In this document: positions 35,301-44,263 of the stretch, piece by piece
Numbering within the stretch: the stretch's first letter is position 1
How the letters are laid out: each line of letters opens with the position of its first letter
DNA from: Morinoia aosen
Taxonomy: Eukaryota > Arthropoda > Malacostraca > Amphipoda > Talitridae
Reading direction: 5' to 3'
Length of the DNA stretch: 64,000 nt
Assembly: GCA_030386875.1 (NCBI GenBank)
Contig: CM059569.1
Coordinates: 50,011,842 to 50,075,841, forward strand
The notes under the pieces: model-generated
What the model was told of the DNA's origin: nothing
The model's input: the letters and a program-made list of their open reading frames with translations, nothing else
Database searches by the model: none
Program-made: the position numbers and the translations under genes

Positions 35301-35756
35301 CTGAAGGTTAGATATGCTGCAAAAAGTTTTTTGTATTGTTACGGGTGATCTTTTTGTTGGTTCACTACTGTCTTTTTCAGCATCTATTATTTCCTCATCC
35401 AACTTTTATCTCATTTCACAAACTTCTTTCAATTGTACTCCTTCTATGCTCAGGGTGGATACGTCTTCTATTCCCTTACTTCCTTACTGAATAGTGCCTT
35501 TCTCCTTCCTCGTTCTGGAACATCTTTGCCCTGGTTAGGGAGGTTTAAACTAACTTATAGCCCAATAAAATTAAAAGTTTGTACTATATTTTCACTTCAC
35601 GAGTTTATCTTGGTTGATAATCTGCTTGTTAATTTGCAGGCGAAGAAATTCGTGGAGGAGCTGCCGGTGTTGGTGAAGGCAGACCTCGGCAAAGACGAGG
35701 CTGAAAAGCTCCAAGCAGATCTGAAGGAAGCAGGGGCAGAAGCCACCGTAGAGTAA
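23313..35756 (+). CDS. mRpL12: Mitochondrial ribosomal protein L7/L12, five exons
   Basis: Nuclear gene for the bL12m stalk protein of the mitochondrial large ribosomal subunit, which recruits translation factors. Exons: 23313-23371, 29265-29375, 33097-33280, 34186-34320, 35640-35756. They total 606 nt (201 codons plus TAA), with splice phases 2, 2, 0, 0 all matching. The N-terminus MATTKLMALSRLLPYTCVVR and the basic, Ser-rich exon 2 look like a mitochondrial targeting sequence. Exon 3 holds the L12 dimerisation domain (VYPAHIEKIVSDISQLTLLE), then an Ala-rich hinge. Exons 4 and 5 hold the C-terminal domain (FSVKLTAVDPAKKVAVIKFI, GFNLVQAKKFVEELP). Length is close to vertebrate MRPL12 (about 198 residues). 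Exons 3-5 are certain; exons 1-2 are inferred from splice sites, phase and leader character. The introns carry several transposons. Confidence 0.92.
23857..26045. mobile_element. Foldback-type element with nested inverted repeats
   Basis: A 2189-bp unit in mRpL12 intron 1. Its ends are inverted copies: GGTAAATCT at 23857 and AGATTTACC ending at 26045, continuing inward through GGATATGTCAGTTATC and GCATAGTTAATTAGATC. Flanks CGACAAAA and TGACAAAA look like an 8-bp target duplication with one change. The interior is built from repeated modules in both orientations (for example AACAAGTTTTCTTC with GCACTTTCCGGCGGAAA, and GGTCGTGAGGGGTAGC at 24237 inverted at 24527), with symmetry centres near 24500 and 25525. 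The mirrored ORFs at 23938-24189 and 24588-24821 are the same module read on opposite strands, not genes. No transposase is seen, so this is non-autonomous. Confidence 0.85.
26046..29264. other. mRpL12: Rest of mRpL12 intron 1; no gene seen
   Basis: AT-rich sequence without recognisable coding or transposon motifs. A short (TAA)n tract lies at about 28030-28051. Confidence 0.55.
29265..29375 (+). CDS. mRpL12: mRpL12 exon 2 (rest of mitochondrial leader)
   Basis: Acceptor GCTAGGTAG|C, donor TCTC|GTAAGA. It starts with one base and ends with two, fitting both neighbours. The peptide (FRSKWNSRKFISRERAQFVS) is Arg/Ser/Lys-rich with almost no acid residues, as in a cleaved mitochondrial presequence. 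Confidence 0.72.
31900..32120. mobile_element. piggyBac-like MITE, 221 bp, TTAA target
   Basis: TTAA at 31896-31899 and 32121-32124 flank inverted termini CCCTTTAACGCCCC and GGACGTTAAAGGG. TTAA duplications with CCC...GGG ends are typical of piggyBac-type transposition. No ORF. Lies in intron 2 of mRpL12. Confidence 0.85.
33097..33280 (+). CDS. mRpL12: mRpL12 exon 3 (dimerisation domain and hinge)
   Basis: The acceptor ACTAAG at 33095-33096 is preferred over the AG at 33117-33118 because only it restores the reading frame from exon 2. It adds YFKLSIE before VYPAHIEK. Donor CCTCAG|GTAACG. The hinge is Ala/Pro-rich (PMAAFPAGAMVAAAPQ). Confidence 0.9.
34186..34320 (+). CDS. mRpL12: mRpL12 exon 4 (C-terminal domain, part 1)
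   Basis: Acceptor AAATTAG|GTT, donor GTTCAG|GTGCAT, 45 codons in phase 0. Acidic start (VEEEAEAPKEVKT), then the conserved L12 fold FSVKLTAVDPAKKVAVIKFI. Confidence 0.95.
34805..35100 (+). mobile_element. tRNA-derived SINE (family 2)
   Basis: A perfect B-box (GGTTCGATCCC) within a tRNA-like head near 34810-34870 is followed by an unrelated body of about 230 nt (GTCACTGTCCTCAAGGAATG, GGGGCCTGGGGAACCCC) ending in an AT-rich tail. Located in intron 4 of mRpL12, same strand. Only one copy is seen here, so the boundaries are approximate. Confidence 0.65.
35640..35756 (+). CDS. mRpL12: mRpL12 exon 5 (C-terminal domain, part 2, stop)
   Basis: Acceptor TTAATTTGCAG, then AKKFVEELPVLVKADLGKDE to the final acidic helix and TAA at 35754-35756. 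A degraded paralogous copy of this exon lies at 62166-62283. Confidence 0.95.
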   Translation, partial: AKKFVEELPVLVKADLGKDEAEKLQADLKEAGAEATVE

Positions 35757-36890
35757 TGGACACAAAAACTGTAGCTTCCATGAGCTGCGAATTGCCTTCT
35801 TTCTTGATTGTTGTTCCATGTAATTTTATGAACCATACATGCAGTGCGAAGTCCCATTCAATGCTCGTTGCGAGTATTAGCTTTGAACTTTTTACCAGGC
35901 TGTAGATTCTATGACCTGTATTGCGAAATAGGCTTGTTTTTATTTCTCATTCGTGACTGACTGGATCAATTACTTCGTGGTAAAGGCAACGAGTCCATTA
36001 AGAAACTAATCTAACCTCATAAACGAATTCATTCAGCGGCATGTTCTTGATGTATCAGAACTTAAGAGTGTTATTTTCCGAATGGTCTCCTTGATCATAA
36101 ACACCAGTCAAAAATGTCTCTTTGTTCATGAAAACTGTACATCTCATAAATTAAGAACTTGTAATTCATTCTTTTTACCCCAAACTGGCTGTTGATAGGA
36201 CTGGTGCAAGAAAATGTGCGCCGTAAACGTTTTTGTATTGAGAGCATGATAATGAAGCGTAAATGTAGATGTAAAACGGACATCGGTTGTCGCAATACTG
36301 AGACGACGTTAAAGTCAGAATATCTTTTATGAAATAATTTCAATGCTGCCTGTTTTTATATACGAGCGAAATGTATTGTAAATTTTGACGCTGCGTTATT
36401 TGGTGTGGCTAAATTTCTAATCCCATTTGCCCTACGAAACATTCACTGGTTGAACAAATTTTTTCTAGTCAAGAACTGTTAACTATGATAAAAGAAATTG
36501 ATTTCGTGCTTGTACTTCGATAAAATGTGTTCCAATATTTCCTCAATTGCGGTTTGGAGGTTATTTTTAGTGAAAAAAAAACATATCCCTGCGCAATTGC
36601 GTCAATCATTCGATAGCATGACCTGGAATTCGGAATTACAGCATGTGTTGACGTTTTTTCCGCTGTGACCACAAGTGGTTGCGCACCTGCTGTTGTGGTG
36701 GTGGTGGCTGATGTGACCACGTTGCTGCGGTGCAGCTGGCTGCTCCACAAGACCTTTGGGCTTCTAGGGTTTGATTTTTAAACTAATTTACGTCGTAGTC
36801 GTGCAGCTAGTAACATATGTTGGAAGTTGATGAGAATGGATTCATGCTGCCAGCTCCGTTATGTCAATTGTTCGAAAATCCGACCCCATC
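35757..36890. other. mRpL12 3' flank; no further gene seen
   Basis: Holds the presumed 3' UTR. The sequence up to about 36435 is duplicated at 61712-62884 and 63926-64000. No clear AATAAA was found in the first 250 bases. A short (GGT)n-like tract occurs near 36690-36710. Confidence 0.5.
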
Positions 36891-36896
36891 GTATAG

Positions 36897-38621
36897 AAAG
36901 AAAAGAAAGAAAAACGGTTTATTTCCAATAGAGATGGTACAAAAGTACCATCATTGGTTTTTAAAATATCTTAAAATTAATACACTTAGATGATACACAC
37001 ACACACACACACGAGTATTGAAAAACTCGTGTCACTAGTCAAAAGAAATGATTGAGGGCAATGAACTCCTAATCTAGCTTAATCTACATTTGATAATACA
37101 TGTAATGATAGTTGTAAGAGATAACACAATTTCATGGACGATGCATTTTCATTGTGGGGTGAAAACACTTTTGACAGTTTACATGTACATGACATAAAAC
37201 TTCGCAATTCTTGACGCCAGGAAATAATATATGAAATCGCTTGTTTCGGTCAATGTTCACAAGTGTCATTTTAAGGAAGCATGAAAAAAAAAAGAAAAAT
37301 ATATATATATATAAATATATATCCATATACACACATATGTACACATACGTATGCATGTGTGTATATATCCATACACACACACACATATATACATATGTGT
37401 ACATATAAGCATGAGGACCAAGAAGATTATAGGTTTTGTATATCTGATTCAACAATTTTAACATAACGGTCATTAGTTAACAAGCATTTTATTTAAATAT
37501 AAATGGATGATCCAACAAATGTATAGTTTTTACATGAATGCTTTACAATACTAAAGATATGACGAGTTAGGTAATGTTACAAGTTGAGAGTGCACAGAAA
37601 AAAGACCATTATCTCTAGTAAAATGCTAGTTGTCAGTCTAGTACACACATATGTGCACGTATACATGTAAATATTTACACATGCACACATATATCCACGC
37701 ACATATTTACACCTAACTCTTAAGCATACACAAATGCATTTCTATGCATCGAGGCAATACATACGCATTCTACAGAGTGTCATACGCATAGCGTGGACAC
37801 ATTTACACAAGTAAGCATGTGCGCAAATATCAGCGTAAACTAGTCAGTATAAACCAGAATTCCAATCGAGGGAAACGGAGAAAATATCTTTTATTATAGC
37901 ATGAATTTTATAAAATTTCGTACTAAAAATAGTGGCACAAAACAGTCTACTTAAGTCAGAAACATGAAAACGATTGTGGGACGTTAATAAGAAAGAAAAC
38001 GTTAATGTCCTATAAAGGTTTCATATTAGAAAAAAAAAAATCACATTATCTTTGAAATATGGCGCAAATTGTCGTCAATTGATAAACAAACATAGGTATC
38101 ACATTATTATAAGCATATAACTATAAGCCGAATAAGTATATTATTGCAGTATAAATGGATGATCACACAACGAATTTATTTTTTTTACATGGATGCTTTA
38201 CAATTTCATATTAGAAAAAATACATTATCTTTGTAATATGGTGCAGAATGTCTGTAATTGATGAACACACACACACATAGGTACCATGACGGTCTAGTTT
38301 GATGCTTGCACAGAAGCGGAGAGGAATGACATAAAATGCACCTTCGACTGGTTCATCTACTCTGGTGCACGCAGTTGTACGTGCACATATACACACCCAT
38401 ATGCGCACATACACCTATATACCTACACACATATACAAGTAAGCATGTCCGCAAATGACAACGTATAGGCGGTCAAATCATAATACCTACGCATACTTCA
38501 AAACTGTTGTTTGATGCCTTGAATTATAAAACAATGAGCGAGGGAGATTGTTCAGCAATGGAGATACCAGGTAAATGAGATTCGTCAGTACTCATTCAGT
38601 ATGTTCTGTAACTAAGGATTA
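36897..38621 (-). other. LINE 3' UTR with TA/CA blocks
   Basis: About 1.7 kb of non-coding sequence that matches the fragment at 6468-8166 along its length. The TATATA/CACACA stretch near 37300-37400 yields low-complexity chance ORFs on both strands. Confidence 0.85.
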
Positions 38622-41588
38622 TTATTGAGACACAAGATGACGAGTTATTTTGGCTTTAAATTCTCTCGGTCTTTGAGGGACTTTAATACTCAGGGGAAGT
38701 TTGTTCCACAGTAAGGCGCCTGATATGGACAGAGCCTTCTGCCCTAAGTGAGATGAACGATAGTTGACTAAGACATTATTATTTCTGTTCGGTTTTTGAT
38801 TGGTTACAGTGGGTGGATGGAAACGCACTATCTCAGCACTGCTCTGAGGAAGATATAACGAGGAGAATACGTATTGGGCCTTCTGCATGAGGAGCCTTTC
38901 TTGGATAGGAATCCAGCCGAGTTTATTGAGGAGAGGGGTTACGTGGTCACTTCTTTTGAAATTACCGTTGCATACCACCTTCGCTGCAAAATTCATGCAC
39001 TTTTGTAAGTCCCTTTGAAGGTATTTAGGTAAGTCTCCCCATACTAGGCTGCAGTAGTCAATGCGCGATAACACAAGGGATTGAATTGCTAATAATCTGG
39101 ATTTTTCGTCTAGCATACTTTTTATACGATGAAAAAACATTAAAGTTCCGTAGATTTTGTTGCAAGTAGTCTCAACGTGAGATTTGAAGGACATATTTCT
39201 ATCGAACCAGATACCTAGATTTTTAACTTTTTCTGATGCATTAATTTTATCATTTCCAACTGCAAGAGTAAGATCTGAAGTTTTTTTAATTGCATCTTTG
39301 GATCCAAAAATAATGCATTGTGTTTTATTAGCATTTAATTTGAGACCATTTCGGTCGTGCCATGATTTCAGGCTAGTCAGTAAAGTTTCGGCTTTAATTT
39401 GCGTCTGTGGTATTTCCGATACAGAACTTGTTATTGCAATTTGAACATCATCTCCATACATTGAGATCCGTGTGTTAGAAGGCATTGGAGGGAAATCATT
39501 AATGAAAATAGAAAACAGTAGTGGACCAAGAATGGATCCTTCGGGAACACCAAAATTGTTTTGAATGAATGGGGACAATTTGTTTTCAATGCGGACTGCA
39601 TGAGATCGATTTGACAAGTAACTTTCAAACCATTGCGTGTCTATTCCCAAGTTCAGTATTTTACGTAGAAGTCTTTCATGTTGGACGCTATCGAACGCCT
39701 TAGAGAGATCGAGTAGTAGCAAGAGTGTTACATTCTTTTGATCGATGTCACTGTATATTTTTTCAGATATATTGAGCAGAGCGTCTTGAGTGCTAGTATT
39801 TCTTCTATAGGCATGTTGATTTTGGTGGAGTAAATTTGACTCGTCCAGATGAAATGACAGTTGATTTGTCACCACTTTCTCCAATAGTTTGGACATGACA
39901 GGCAAAAGACTGATGTGCCTGTAGTTTGATGCTGTATTTAGGTCACCACTTTTGTGCAACGGTCTAATAATGGAGTGTTTCCATTGGTTTGGAAACGTAT
40001 TGGTTACTATTGATGTATTAATTATCAGACGAATCCATGGTGCTGTAACAGGGAAACTTTTTTTGATATATTGAAGACTGATACCATCATTTCCAACTGC
40101 CTTTGTGTTTTTTAGTGAGTATAAGATGTTTCGTAACTCTGGTAAATCGACAGGGCGTGGTCTCCACTTGACATCAGTCCTCGAGGGTGCAGTGTAGCAT
40201 GAATTTTCAATTGTCGTTTCATCTGGTTTGGTACACACCTCACTGAAAACTTGAGCCCCTACTTTTGAAAAGAATGTGTTGAAATCCGTGGCTGTTGCCA
40301 AGGGATTTTCAAAATTACTTATGCGATCTAAATTTTTATATGGGGCTACCTCACTAATGATTTCCAAAGTTTGCTTCGGGTTATTTTTAGCCGTTATCAG
40401 TGCCTGGTGGAAGTGAGTTTGTTTCGCTTCAGTGATTTTCTTTCGAAGAATTTTTTCATGTTCTTTATATCTCTTGTATAAGGTACTGTTTGATCTATTG
40501 TTTTTGTACTCTCGCAAGTTAGCTTTCTTTATTCTGCTCATCTCTTTAACTTCGTCAGTAATCCAAACAGTCCGTTTTGGCTTGGTTTTTTTGGTGACGT
40601 AAGGTGCACATTCGTCGAGAGCTGCTGTGAAGTTCTCGTTGAAAATTGACACTTGTATGTCAACATCGTCAGATTGCATCATTTTCTGGAATTCGGTAGA
40701 CCTATCGAGTAGTTTTTCTTGAAATAGTTCTGCTGAATAGTGCCTTTTCGAGCGATAGGTCATTAAGCAGTATTTTTGTCTTTCCTTCGCAATATTAATT
40801 TCACATTCTATAGAGTGGTGATCGGAAATAGAAGGTGATATTACTGTACTAAGTATTGCGGTGGGATTATTTGTGATTGCTAGATCGAGGAGAGTTGCAG
40901 AGACTTTAGTGATGCGAGTCGGTTCTTTGACCATTTGTGATAAGCTTAGTTTATACAATAGTTTGCTTAGCTGATTGTTTTTGTCCGTTAGGTCAACATT
41001 GAAATCTCCGAAAGCAAAGAATGATTTTTTTGCCTGAAGGATTTCTTTGAAGGTTTCCTCAATGAAATCTAGTGTTAGATTTAGGGGAGACGATGGGTGC
41101 CGGTAAAGGCTGCCAATGATTATTGATTTGTGCTTATTTATTTGCACTTCTAACCAAACCATTTCAATGCCTTCGCAAACTTTATTCGCTAGTAGTGAAG
41201 ATGTTGAGTACATTTCTTTCACAAAAATACAAGATCCACTACCTCGGCTGGTTTTAGCGCCATCGTAGCGGTACAACACGTAATCAGGAATGTTAAAAAA
41301 TGAACTTTGGGTTCGTGAATCAAACCATGTTTCTGAGACACACAAAATGTCAATTTTTTCAGTGACCAACATTACTCTGATTTCATCCAATTTACCATTC
41401 AGGCTTCGAGCATTTACATGCTTGATTTTGATTTTACCTATATTAGCACTCTTTTTAAAGGTAGCGAGGTTACTATCTCGATGGGATCGTTCAGGGGATT
41501 TATCGATTTTGTCTAAGTTGCCCAGGGTGTTTGGCCCAGCATCTGCTATGTAAGAAAGTCTACTATTTGGCTGGGCAGCGGCACTTTG
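38622..41588 (-). CDS. LINE ORF2: endonuclease and reverse transcriptase
   Basis: The open frame runs 988 codons back to a TGA at 41589-41591. The first in-frame ATG is at 41390, but the endonuclease fold clearly begins before it (KIKIKHVNARSLNGKLDEI, about 41455-41400), so translation must start upstream, most likely at 42056. AP-like endonuclease motifs: NARSL, SETWFD, GSLYRHPSSP, GDFNVDL, SDHHSIE. RT blocks: NYRHISLLPVMSKLLEKV, LLDLSKAFDSVQHERLL, GVPEGSILGPLLFSIFINDF and the active site YGDD (39458-39447) where most LINEs have YADD or FADD. The C-terminal region holds ALLWNKLPLSIKVPQR. Catalytic acids are kept, so decay is limited. Confidence 0.93.
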   Translation of the reverse strand, partial: QSAAAQPNSRLSYIADAGPNTLGNLDKIDKSPERSHRDSNLATFKKSANIGKIKIKHVNARSLNGKLDEIRVMLVTEKIDILCVSETWFDSRTQSSFFNIPDYVLYRYDGAKTSRGSGSCIFVKEMYSTSSLLANKVCEGIEMVWLEVQINKHKSIIIGSLYRHPSSPLNLTLDFIEETFKEILQAKKSFFAFGDFNVDLTDKNNQLSKLLYKLSLSQMVKEPTRITKVSATLLDLAITNNPTAILSTVISPSISDHHSIECEINIAKERQKYCLMTYRSKRHYSAELFQEKLLDRSTEFQKMMQSDDVDIQVSIFNENFTAALDECAPYVTKKTKPKRTVWITDEVKEMSRIKKANLREYKNNRSNSTLYKRYKEHEKILRKKITEAKQTHFHQALITAKNNPKQTLEIISEVAPYKNLDRISNFENPLATATDFNTFFSKVGAQVFSEVCTKPDETTIENSCYTAPSRTDVKWRPRPVDLPELRNILYSLKNTKAVGNDGISLQYIKKSFPVTAPWIRLIINTSIVTNTFPNQWKHSIIRPLHKSGDLNTASNYRHISLLPVMSKLLEKVVTNQLSFHLDESNLLHQNQHAYRRNTSTQDALLNISEKIYSDIDQKNVTLLLLLDLSKAFDSVQHERLLRKILNLGIDTQWFESYLSNRSHAVRIENKLSPFIQNNFGVPEGSILGPLLFSIFINDFPPMPSNTRISMYGDDVQIAITSSVSEIPQTQIKAETLLTSLKSWHDRNGLKLNANKTQCIIFGSKDAIKKTSDLTLAVGNDKINASEKVKNLGIWFDRNMSFKSHVETTCNKIYGTLMFFHRIKSMLDEKSRLLAIQSLVLSRIDYCSLVWGDLPKYLQRDLQKCMNFAAKVVCNGNFKRSDHVTPLLNKLGWIPIQERLLMQKAQYVFSSLYLPQSSAEIVRFHPPTVTNQKPNRNNNVLVNYRSSHLGQKALSISGALLWNKLPLSIKVPQRPREFKAKITRHLVSQ

Positions 41589-42056
41589 TCAAGATGAGGT
41601 AACCCCGGTCTGATTTTTGCCTTGTGTGACAAGAGCACTGTAGTGATCGTTTTTACGATGGAGCAGTAGTGGAGGGTTATTATTTGATAACTCTGAAATG
41701 GGAACGACTGATATTTTCAAAACACAATGATCTCGTTCATCCAGGACGAGAAGTTTTAGGCCTGTCACATTTGAAATGATTAGTGGTATAAGGTCTACAG
41801 CAGCTTGGTCAAAATGTTTTTCGTCAATGTAATTATCTATGAGGTTTTGCATGTCGCCACTGTTCTTGTCAAAAAACTTAGCATGTGTGCTGTAGTTTGC
41901 TTTACTCTCTGTTTTGATTGCAGCCTTTAGGGAATTGTAATTCCATTTTGATGCTGGTTGTTTTGTAAGTAGATGAGCTACTGCGTGGAGGAGGCAGTGT
42001 CCATCGGCTTTGGTGGGAATCAGTTTTATGTTCCATGATCGTTTCAATTCATCCAT
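41589..42056 (-). CDS. LINE ORF2 N-terminal part: OTU-like cysteine protease domain
   Basis: 155 codons from ATG at 42056 (context CACAATGG) to TGA. PTKADGHCLLHAVAHLLT matches the OTU active-site motif (D-G-x-C; Asp18, Cys21). NDHYSALV near the end supplies the second motif with His138 in the usual place, about 117 residues later. OTU enzymes cleave ubiquitin or ubiquitin-like chains. The TGA at 41589-41591 lies in the same frame as the downstream endonuclease-RT, so one polyprotein is the likely ancestral form. The start lies 8 nt after the ORF1 stop, suggesting reinitiation. The function in this element is inferred from motifs only. Confidence 0.8.
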   Translation of the reverse strand: MDELKRSWNIKLIPTKADGHCLLHAVAHLLTKQPASKWNYNSLKAAIKTESKANYSTHAKFFDKNSGDMQNLIDNYIDEKHFDQAAVDLIPLIISNVTGLKLLVLDERDHCVLKISVVPISELSNNNPPLLLHRKNDHYSALVTQGKNQTGVTSS

Positions 42057-42064
42057 TGTGGAAT

Positions 42065-44263
42065 TCAGGCGTTCACAAATGGGGCTGGAGACGTTTTTTT
42101 CCCACTTTTTTCATCATTAAGAGGTTCTGAGAGGTGCGGGGAATTTACGTTTTTCTGGCTCTGAATTCCCGTTCTGTGGTGATTTCTCGTATGGGGATTT
42201 GCAGAGAACTGAGAAATGCTCGTGTCAATTATATTTTTCTGGTGATGATTGTGCATACCGTTGGGTAGTGGATTTTCCATCGATTGTCGACTGCAATTTT
42301 GCAGCGATTTCTCTCTTCCTGTTGATTTTACTGCTTCCGAGTATGTGATTGGATGTTGATTTATACTCGTGTCTGAGAGGGGCTTTTCATCCTCTTCATC
42401 AGCATTGGATAGCAATGAAAACCTATTTTTTTGTAGGCACTCCGCAGTTGTTTGTGGCGGATGCAGGAGAGGGCTTGTTATATGAGGGCAAACATCGGGA
42501 GGAGAGGGGAGGAGAGGGTTTGTTATATGAAGGCAAACATCGGTTTATGCTGCTGGAGGTTTCACGTGGATAGGCGGTCAAATTAGAACAATCATTCAAC
42601 TCATTTTGCTGTTTTGAATAATCATTAGAGTATTCAATTTCTTCATTCAGATCATGGGAGTTTCTGACACAGGAGATAAAATGTGAAGTTAGTCTCAAAG
42701 GTGATTTTAGAGCAATTTGTTGAAGAAAATGATGCGTGTCTTCTCGCGTAACGGGCCAAGTGCGGACATTGTTGTAAGCTTCATCAGCAGGACCGGTTAT
42801 TACATTTGCTCGCAGCGGAATCAGTTTAAGACCAATTTTTCTGCACAGGCTCGATGCCATGTACAATTGCTGCCCACTGCAGGCACTCACCACATAAATA
42901 CGAGAAAGAAGATTCTTTGTCATGATCAAATTTTTTAATTTCGTGAGATTTTGGGACGAGAGGCTCAAACCTTTGAAACTAATTATATAGTTCCTGAAAG
43001 GAGGTGCGCGTTCAATCTCATCTTAGAGATCATTTAGACGTTCCGAAGTTATGGTCTGAATCCTGCATGCACCATCAATGTCATCTCTGTTGATTTTTGT
43101 GAGACTATTGTCTCCAACGAGAAAAGTGTCTAAAGGGGATTTCGCATAAGGATGGTTACTCGCAGCTACCACCGGCGTAAAATCATGAGCGCTGATACGA
43201 TAATTTAAAGCAAAAAGCTGTTCTGTAATCACTTGAATATTTGATACAGTGGAAAAAATCGACGCTGGGCTTGGGGGACAATTTTGTCTCAAAGCTTTAT
43301 TGAAAAATGCAGCTGTAAGAGACAGCGTGTTATTTATTTCGTGAATAGTTTGGGAACTGGTCATTTGGAGAGGATGTAAGTACCCATCAAAAGCGGTAAC
43401 AGGTCTGGTTGTATTTTTCTCCACTGAAAATCTTACGTTATCCTCGCAGTTTACGCTCTGAGATATTTTACTGCCAGTATCAGCTGCTGCGTATGCATTT
43501 TCAAACATAACTTCGCCGCCTGAAAGGTCTACACACAATTTATCATTAAAATTATAATTAAAATTACCCCTTATGCTTTTTGACTGGTTGCACACATCCA
43601 AAATTTTATCGCGTTCTAACGATGACGTTGGTGTTTCCGTCGGCGGTGAACGATTTTGAGCTTTCTCAGTTACGCAGGGCAGGGGCGACGTTGCCATGAC
43701 GCAATCGTTTCGGCGAGACGAAGGAGCTCGCAGTCACGACGCAGTGCTGTGGCAGCTTCCGCCAGTGAGGACGTATCTTCTTCACTAAAGATTCTCGGCT
43801 TTGTGGACGATGAATCTTCTCGGACACAGTCCAAAGCGTGGGGTTGAGAGTCGAGTGCTGCTTGTACGGAATTTCTTGAACTCGCTTCGGGTGTGCCCGT
43901 AGCAGGTTTCAGAACTTGAGAAGATGAATTATTACTGGGAGCTGGATTATTACAAGCAGCGCCTGAGAGATTTTCGCCCGTGTCAGATGACTCTGATTTT
44001 AAAGTCATTAGTGATGCTTCAGGGGCTGAGAAACACTTGCTGATACCAGACTTCACGAACGTCCGAGAAGCATTTTTCGTTTTGACTGTTTGAGGACCTT
44101 GAACTGATGGATTCACAGGGGCGGATTTATTAGGTCTGCCTTTCCGCTTTATGGCTGGTGCTTTACGCTTTTTACTGAGCTTTTCGTGCGAAGCTGTACT
44201 GGAGGATGTTTTTTCAGATGGGGCAACCTTCCGAGTAGTTGAACGAGTTCTATATTGATACAT
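42065..44263 (-). pseudogene. LINE ORF1, interrupted
   Basis: Four open pieces in sense order: 44263-43670 (ATG; MYQYRTRSTTRKV; basic and Ser-rich, a nuclear-localisation-like KRKAPAIKRKGRPNK, a short coil near the end), 43697-43023, 42968-42423 (same frame as the previous piece, separated by TAA at 43023-43025) and 42415-42065. Frame changes are needed near 43690 and at the A7 run at 42432-42426. With two frameshifts and one stop it is a decayed nucleic-acid-binding ORF1, about 700 codons if whole. No zinc finger or esterase motif was seen. A 45-bp direct duplication (RCLPSYNKPSP twice) lies at 42469-42545. Confidence 0.75.

Larger units (their letters stand above)
36897..44263 (-). mobile_element. 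Nearly full-length CR1/L2-like LINE with OTU domain
   Basis: Minus-strand non-LTR retrotransposon. In the sense direction: ORF1 from 44263 to 42065 (interrupted), ORF2 from 42056 to 38622 (OTU-type protease, then AP-like endonuclease, then reverse transcriptase; one in-frame TGA), and a 1.7-kb 3' UTR. The end is GGAAATAAACCG plus a T/C-rich run (TTTTTCTTTCTTTTC) instead of poly(A). The 5' boundary is not certain and may extend about 200 nt past 44263. Two 5'-truncated relatives lie at 6468-8480 and 54400-55195. RT sequence blocks and the microsatellite-like tail point to the CR1/L2 assemblage; the exact clade needs a tree. Confidence 0.92.

Noticed and set aside
37132..37473. ORFs of 61 and 113 codons rich in Tyr, Ile, Thr and His
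   Set aside because: They are translations of TA/CA microsatellite in the LINE 3' UTR.
42349..42573. Plus-strand ORF opposite LINE ORF1 with a repeated peptide
   Set aside because: It is the shadow of the 45-bp duplication in the minus-strand ORF1.
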